A stretch of 64,000 nt of DNA from Lyngbya sp. PCC 8106. GTDB taxonomy: Bacteria > Cyanobacteriota > Cyanobacteriia > Cyanobacteriales > Microcoleaceae. A program made the translations under genes and the position numbers. Positions 62,009 through 64,000 of the stretch are shown piece by piece. Under the pieces are notes generated by a model. The model worked only from the letters and a program-made list of their open reading frames with translations, searched no databases and was not told the origin of the DNA. The stretch covers positions 186,001 to 250,000 of the forward strand of contig NZ_AAVU01000003.1 of the NCBI RefSeq assembly GCF_000169095.1, written 5' to 3'. Each line of letters opens with the position of its first letter. Within the stretch, counting starts at the first letter, position 1.

Positions 62009-63064
62009 ATGGTATTTTTTTATCCTTATGGGGTTGCCTTCATTCTTTCTATCCTTATTGTTCTCTTAAGTACACCGCTTGTTCGATCAATCGGTCTAAA
62101 TACTGGATATTTTGATCATCCTGGAGAACGAAAAATTCACGACAAGCCGATTGTTCGTTTGGGTGGAATTGCAATCTGTTTGGCAACCCTAAGTAGCTGT
62201 TTAATTGTTGGATTATTTGATGATTTCACCTGTTTACCTCCCGTCAAAATCTTAGAATTTTGGGGAGTCATTGTCGGAGGATTCTTATTTTTTCTGATTG
62301 GATTAACCGATGATTTATCGGATTTATCTCCCTTTACCCGATTAGGACTACAATTCGGCGTTGCTAGTTTAGTCTGGATTGTTGGAGTGAGGATTGAATT
62401 CCTACCCATTCCCGGATTCGGATTAATCCCTTTAGGTCTTTTGAGTTTACCAATTACCATTATTTGGTTAGCCGGAGTTGTCAATGCGATTAACTGGATG
62501 GATGGTTTAGACGGACTAGCAGCAGGAATATCGGGAATTTCAGCTTGTATCATGTTGGTGATTTGTTTGTCCATCAATCAACCCGCAGCCGCTTTAATTG
62601 CTGTGACTTTAGCCACTGCAACTCTAGGATTTCTCCGCTATAACTTTAGCCCCGCTCAAATTTTTATGGGAGATGGAGGGTCTTATTTTATCGGATTTAC
62701 ACTCGCGAGTTTGGCTGTCATTGGATTGATGAAAACCTCTGATTTTAGTCTAGTTATTCTTCCCTTTCTGATTTTATTTGTTCCTATTTTAGATATGTTA
62801 GTTGTGATTATCGCTCGAATTTCCGATGGTAAATCCCCTTTTTATGCGGATCGAAGTCATTTGCATCACCGACTGCTCAATCGAGGTTTATCCCAACGAT
62901 TAACTGTTCTATATATCTATACATTGACGTTATGGGTGGGATGTTTAGCTCTGGCAATTATTGGGATTCCAGGTGGGATATTTTATGGACTCGGAGCAAC
63001 CGGATTACTCATTTATATGAGTCGAAATTTGGGGGAGAATAAACAGCTCAATTCAGTTGATTAA
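62009..63064 (+). CDS. WecA/MraY-type undecaprenyl-phosphate sugar-1-phosphate transferase
   Basis: The 351-residue protein, with about ten membrane helices, places a sugar-1-phosphate (often GlcNAc-1-P) on the undecaprenyl carrier, the first step of many surface glycans. Family marks are FDHPGERKIHDKPIVRLGG, LIGLTDDLSDL (metal Asp pair), NAINWMDGLDGLAAG, FMGDGGSYFIGF and the cytoplasmic HLHHRLLNRG. All catalytic Asp and His residues are visible. It could prime the ABC-dependent glycan of the 26-54 kb cluster, since no other initiating enzyme is seen in the window. A strong hairpin terminator follows. Confidence 0.94.
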   Translation: MVFFYPYGVAFILSILIVLLSTPLVRSIGLNTGYFDHPGERKIHDKPIVRLGGIAICLATLSSCLIVGLFDDFTCLPPVKILEFWGVIVGGFLFFLIGLTDDLSDLSPFTRLGLQFGVASLVWIVGVRIEFLPIPGFGLIPLGLLSLPITIIWLAGVVNAINWMDGLDGLAAGISGISACIMLVICLSINQPAAALIAVTLATATLGFLRYNFSPAQIFMGDGGSYFIGFTLASLAVIGLMKTSDFSLVILPFLILFVPILDMLVVIIARISDGKSPFYADRSHLHHRLLNRGLSQRLTVLYIYTLTLWVGCLALAIIGIPGGIFYGLGATGLLIYMSRNLGENKQLNSVD

Positions 63065-63132
63065 TCATTGTTTAGACTTTGCTTGCATTCAATAAAGTTG
63101 ATGATATTATGATTACGGAGATCTAAAAAATT

Positions 63133-63185
63133 ATCCTTTATAGACACCACAAACCCAATAAGTGGGATGATAGAGGATTTTTTTT
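63133..63185 (+). terminator. Rho-independent terminator of the WecA-like gene
   Basis: ATCCTTTAT (63133-63141) pairs with ATAGAGGAT (63170-63178, one G-T pair), with an inner CCCA/TGGG hairpin between them, and eight T follow (63178-63185). Confidence 0.75.
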
Positions 63186-63845
63186 GTGTTCACAAAATGG
63201 ACTGTCTTTTTACAAAAGCTTTACATAAAATCAGGTTAACTTTACAAAAACCCCTGTAACTTATTTGATCAAAGAGACTACTATTAATGGGAGTCAAAAC
63301 AACTGCTTAGGCTTAGTAGTTAAACTGAGTGGATGTAGCAAAGTTCTAAGCATTGTAAAGATTGATGAAATAGCTATTTCCCCAGGGCTTTCTATCTTTC
63401 CTTAAATTTGTATTGATTACTTGCTGAACCTCAAGCAATAGATGAAGTCAGATTACTTAATCTTCTATTGCTAAAGTTTTTAGTTTAATCTTTCTATGGA
63501 GTCATTTAAAAAAATAATTGACTTCCTCTATCTTTGAACTGAATTAAATATTATCTCTTTTCAGTAAACTCTTTACTATAAGTCAATCATAAATATTATT
63601 AGTCTATCTCTCGATAGATATTTTCAGGATTAACTTAAAACCAAGTTTAATATTAAAAATTGTTATCAAATATACTGTTTTAAGTATAAAAAACCGCTCA
63701 AAAGTATATTCTATTTTTTCATAAAAAAGACATTAAAATCTTTTCATAAAACCTTCGTAAATTCCGGATATTTGTTTCAATTTTTGTAAGAAGGGTTAAC
63801 AATTGATTGCATCCAATTTAGCTAAATCTATCTAAGCTTTTAGTT
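63186..63845. promoter_or_regulatory. Long upstream region of the last glycosyltransferase gene
   Basis: About 660 bases without a supported gene. It starts with the palindrome TTTTGTGTTCACAAAA (63183-63198) and has three TTTACA-type half-sites (63209, 63219, 63240). The last reads CTTTACAAAA followed by ACCCCTGTAA, like one arm and centre of the 27-bp element. TCCGGAT occurs at 63763-63769, 83 bases before the start codon. The length suggests a long leader or several regulators. Confidence 0.45.
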
Positions 63846-64000
63846 ATGATCAACGAATCTACAATGTCTAAGATACATCTGGGAAAAGTAAAAACTGCAT
63901 CCGTTGACAAGCAGAAAACCTCAGAAAAATCTACTAATTTTCACAGTTTTCAAGCCAGTCAACTTGCAATTATTACTCAATTTTATCCTCCAGACTATGC
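63846..64000 (+). CDS. Glycosyltransferase family 4, N-terminal fragment (continues past window)
   Basis: From ATG 63846 (or ATG 63864, in frame) the frame stays open to the window end. After a polar 37-residue leader comes LAIITQFYPPDYA, the first strand and loop of WbuB-like GT4 enzymes. The long polar leader is unusual; the gene body is outside the window. Confidence 0.75.
   Translation, partial: MINESTMSKIHLGKVKTASVDKQKTSEKSTNFHSFQASQLAIITQFYPPDY

Noticed and set aside
62137..62577. 146-codon minus-strand frame in the WecA-like gene
   Set aside because: It is a shadow of a membrane protein with all catalytic motifs. The antisense product is Pro/Lys-rich without domains.

Overview
The window is AT-rich DNA from a cyanobacterium, most likely a filamentous one of the Oscillatoria/Microcoleus/Lyngbya kind. 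The signs are frequent HIP1 octamers (GCGATCGC), a cyanobacterial-type hemL, large multi-PAS histidine kinases, a cyanoexosortase A locus with PEP-CTERM proteins, and an HpsJ-like hormogonium-polysaccharide protein. No rRNA, tRNA or CRISPR array was found.

Layout. (1) 1-4.6 kb: the tail of a glycosyltransferase, a solo TnpB (IS1341-type) element with hairpins at both ends, a one-membrane-pass unknown protein, and a voltage-gated-type potassium channel with a C-terminal zinc ribbon. (2) 4.8-14.8 kb: a signalling block with a 1312-residue PAS/GAF histidine kinase, a Crp/Fnr regulator, an Rcp1-like response regulator, two hybrid kinases, a 39-residue membrane peptide, and a GHKL (anti-sigma/RsbW-like) protein whose two halves are in reversed order. 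(3) 14.9-19.8 kb: housekeeping genes, namely a HisIE with a decayed HisI half, hemL, a YajQ protein, a MAPEG protein and a SLOG/DprA-like protein. (4) 19.9-24.6 kb, minus strand: Wzc-like and Wza-like polysaccharide export proteins. (5) 26.6-54.3 kb, plus strand: 25 consecutive genes for a complex, probably sulfated and methylated, exopolysaccharide. They comprise a Wzm/Wzt ABC exporter, 16 glycosyltransferases of several families, three sulfotransferases, two methyltransferases, a PhyH-type dioxygenase and a polymerase-like membrane protein. (6) 54.5-60.3 kb, minus strand: a PqqD-like protein, an HpsJ-like protein, the cyanoexosortase A-associated protein, cyanoexosortase A, and three PEP-CTERM proteins. 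(7) 60.7-64 kb, plus strand: a YdcF protein, a WcaF-like acetyltransferase, a WecA/MraY-type sugar-phosphate transferase that probably primes glycan synthesis, and the start of another glycosyltransferase.

The inferred joint function is that a lipid-linked glycan is primed (62.0 kb gene), built and decorated (26-54 kb), and exported through Wzm/Wzt and/or Wza/Wzc, while PEP-CTERM proteins are processed by the exosortase at the same cell surface.

The most interesting structure not explained by the genes is regulatory. A 27-bp interrupted palindrome (CTTTACAAA-type arms around a G-rich or C-rich centre) occurs as two pairs, 42-43 bp apart, ahead of both the ABC exporter and a PEP-CTERM gene. 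Separately, the heptamer TCCGGAT recurs in ten non-coding places, seven of them 62-97 bp before start codons of glycan genes. Together they suggest a shared control system for glycan export and exosortase substrates. The apparently circularly permuted GHKL protein is the most unusual single gene.
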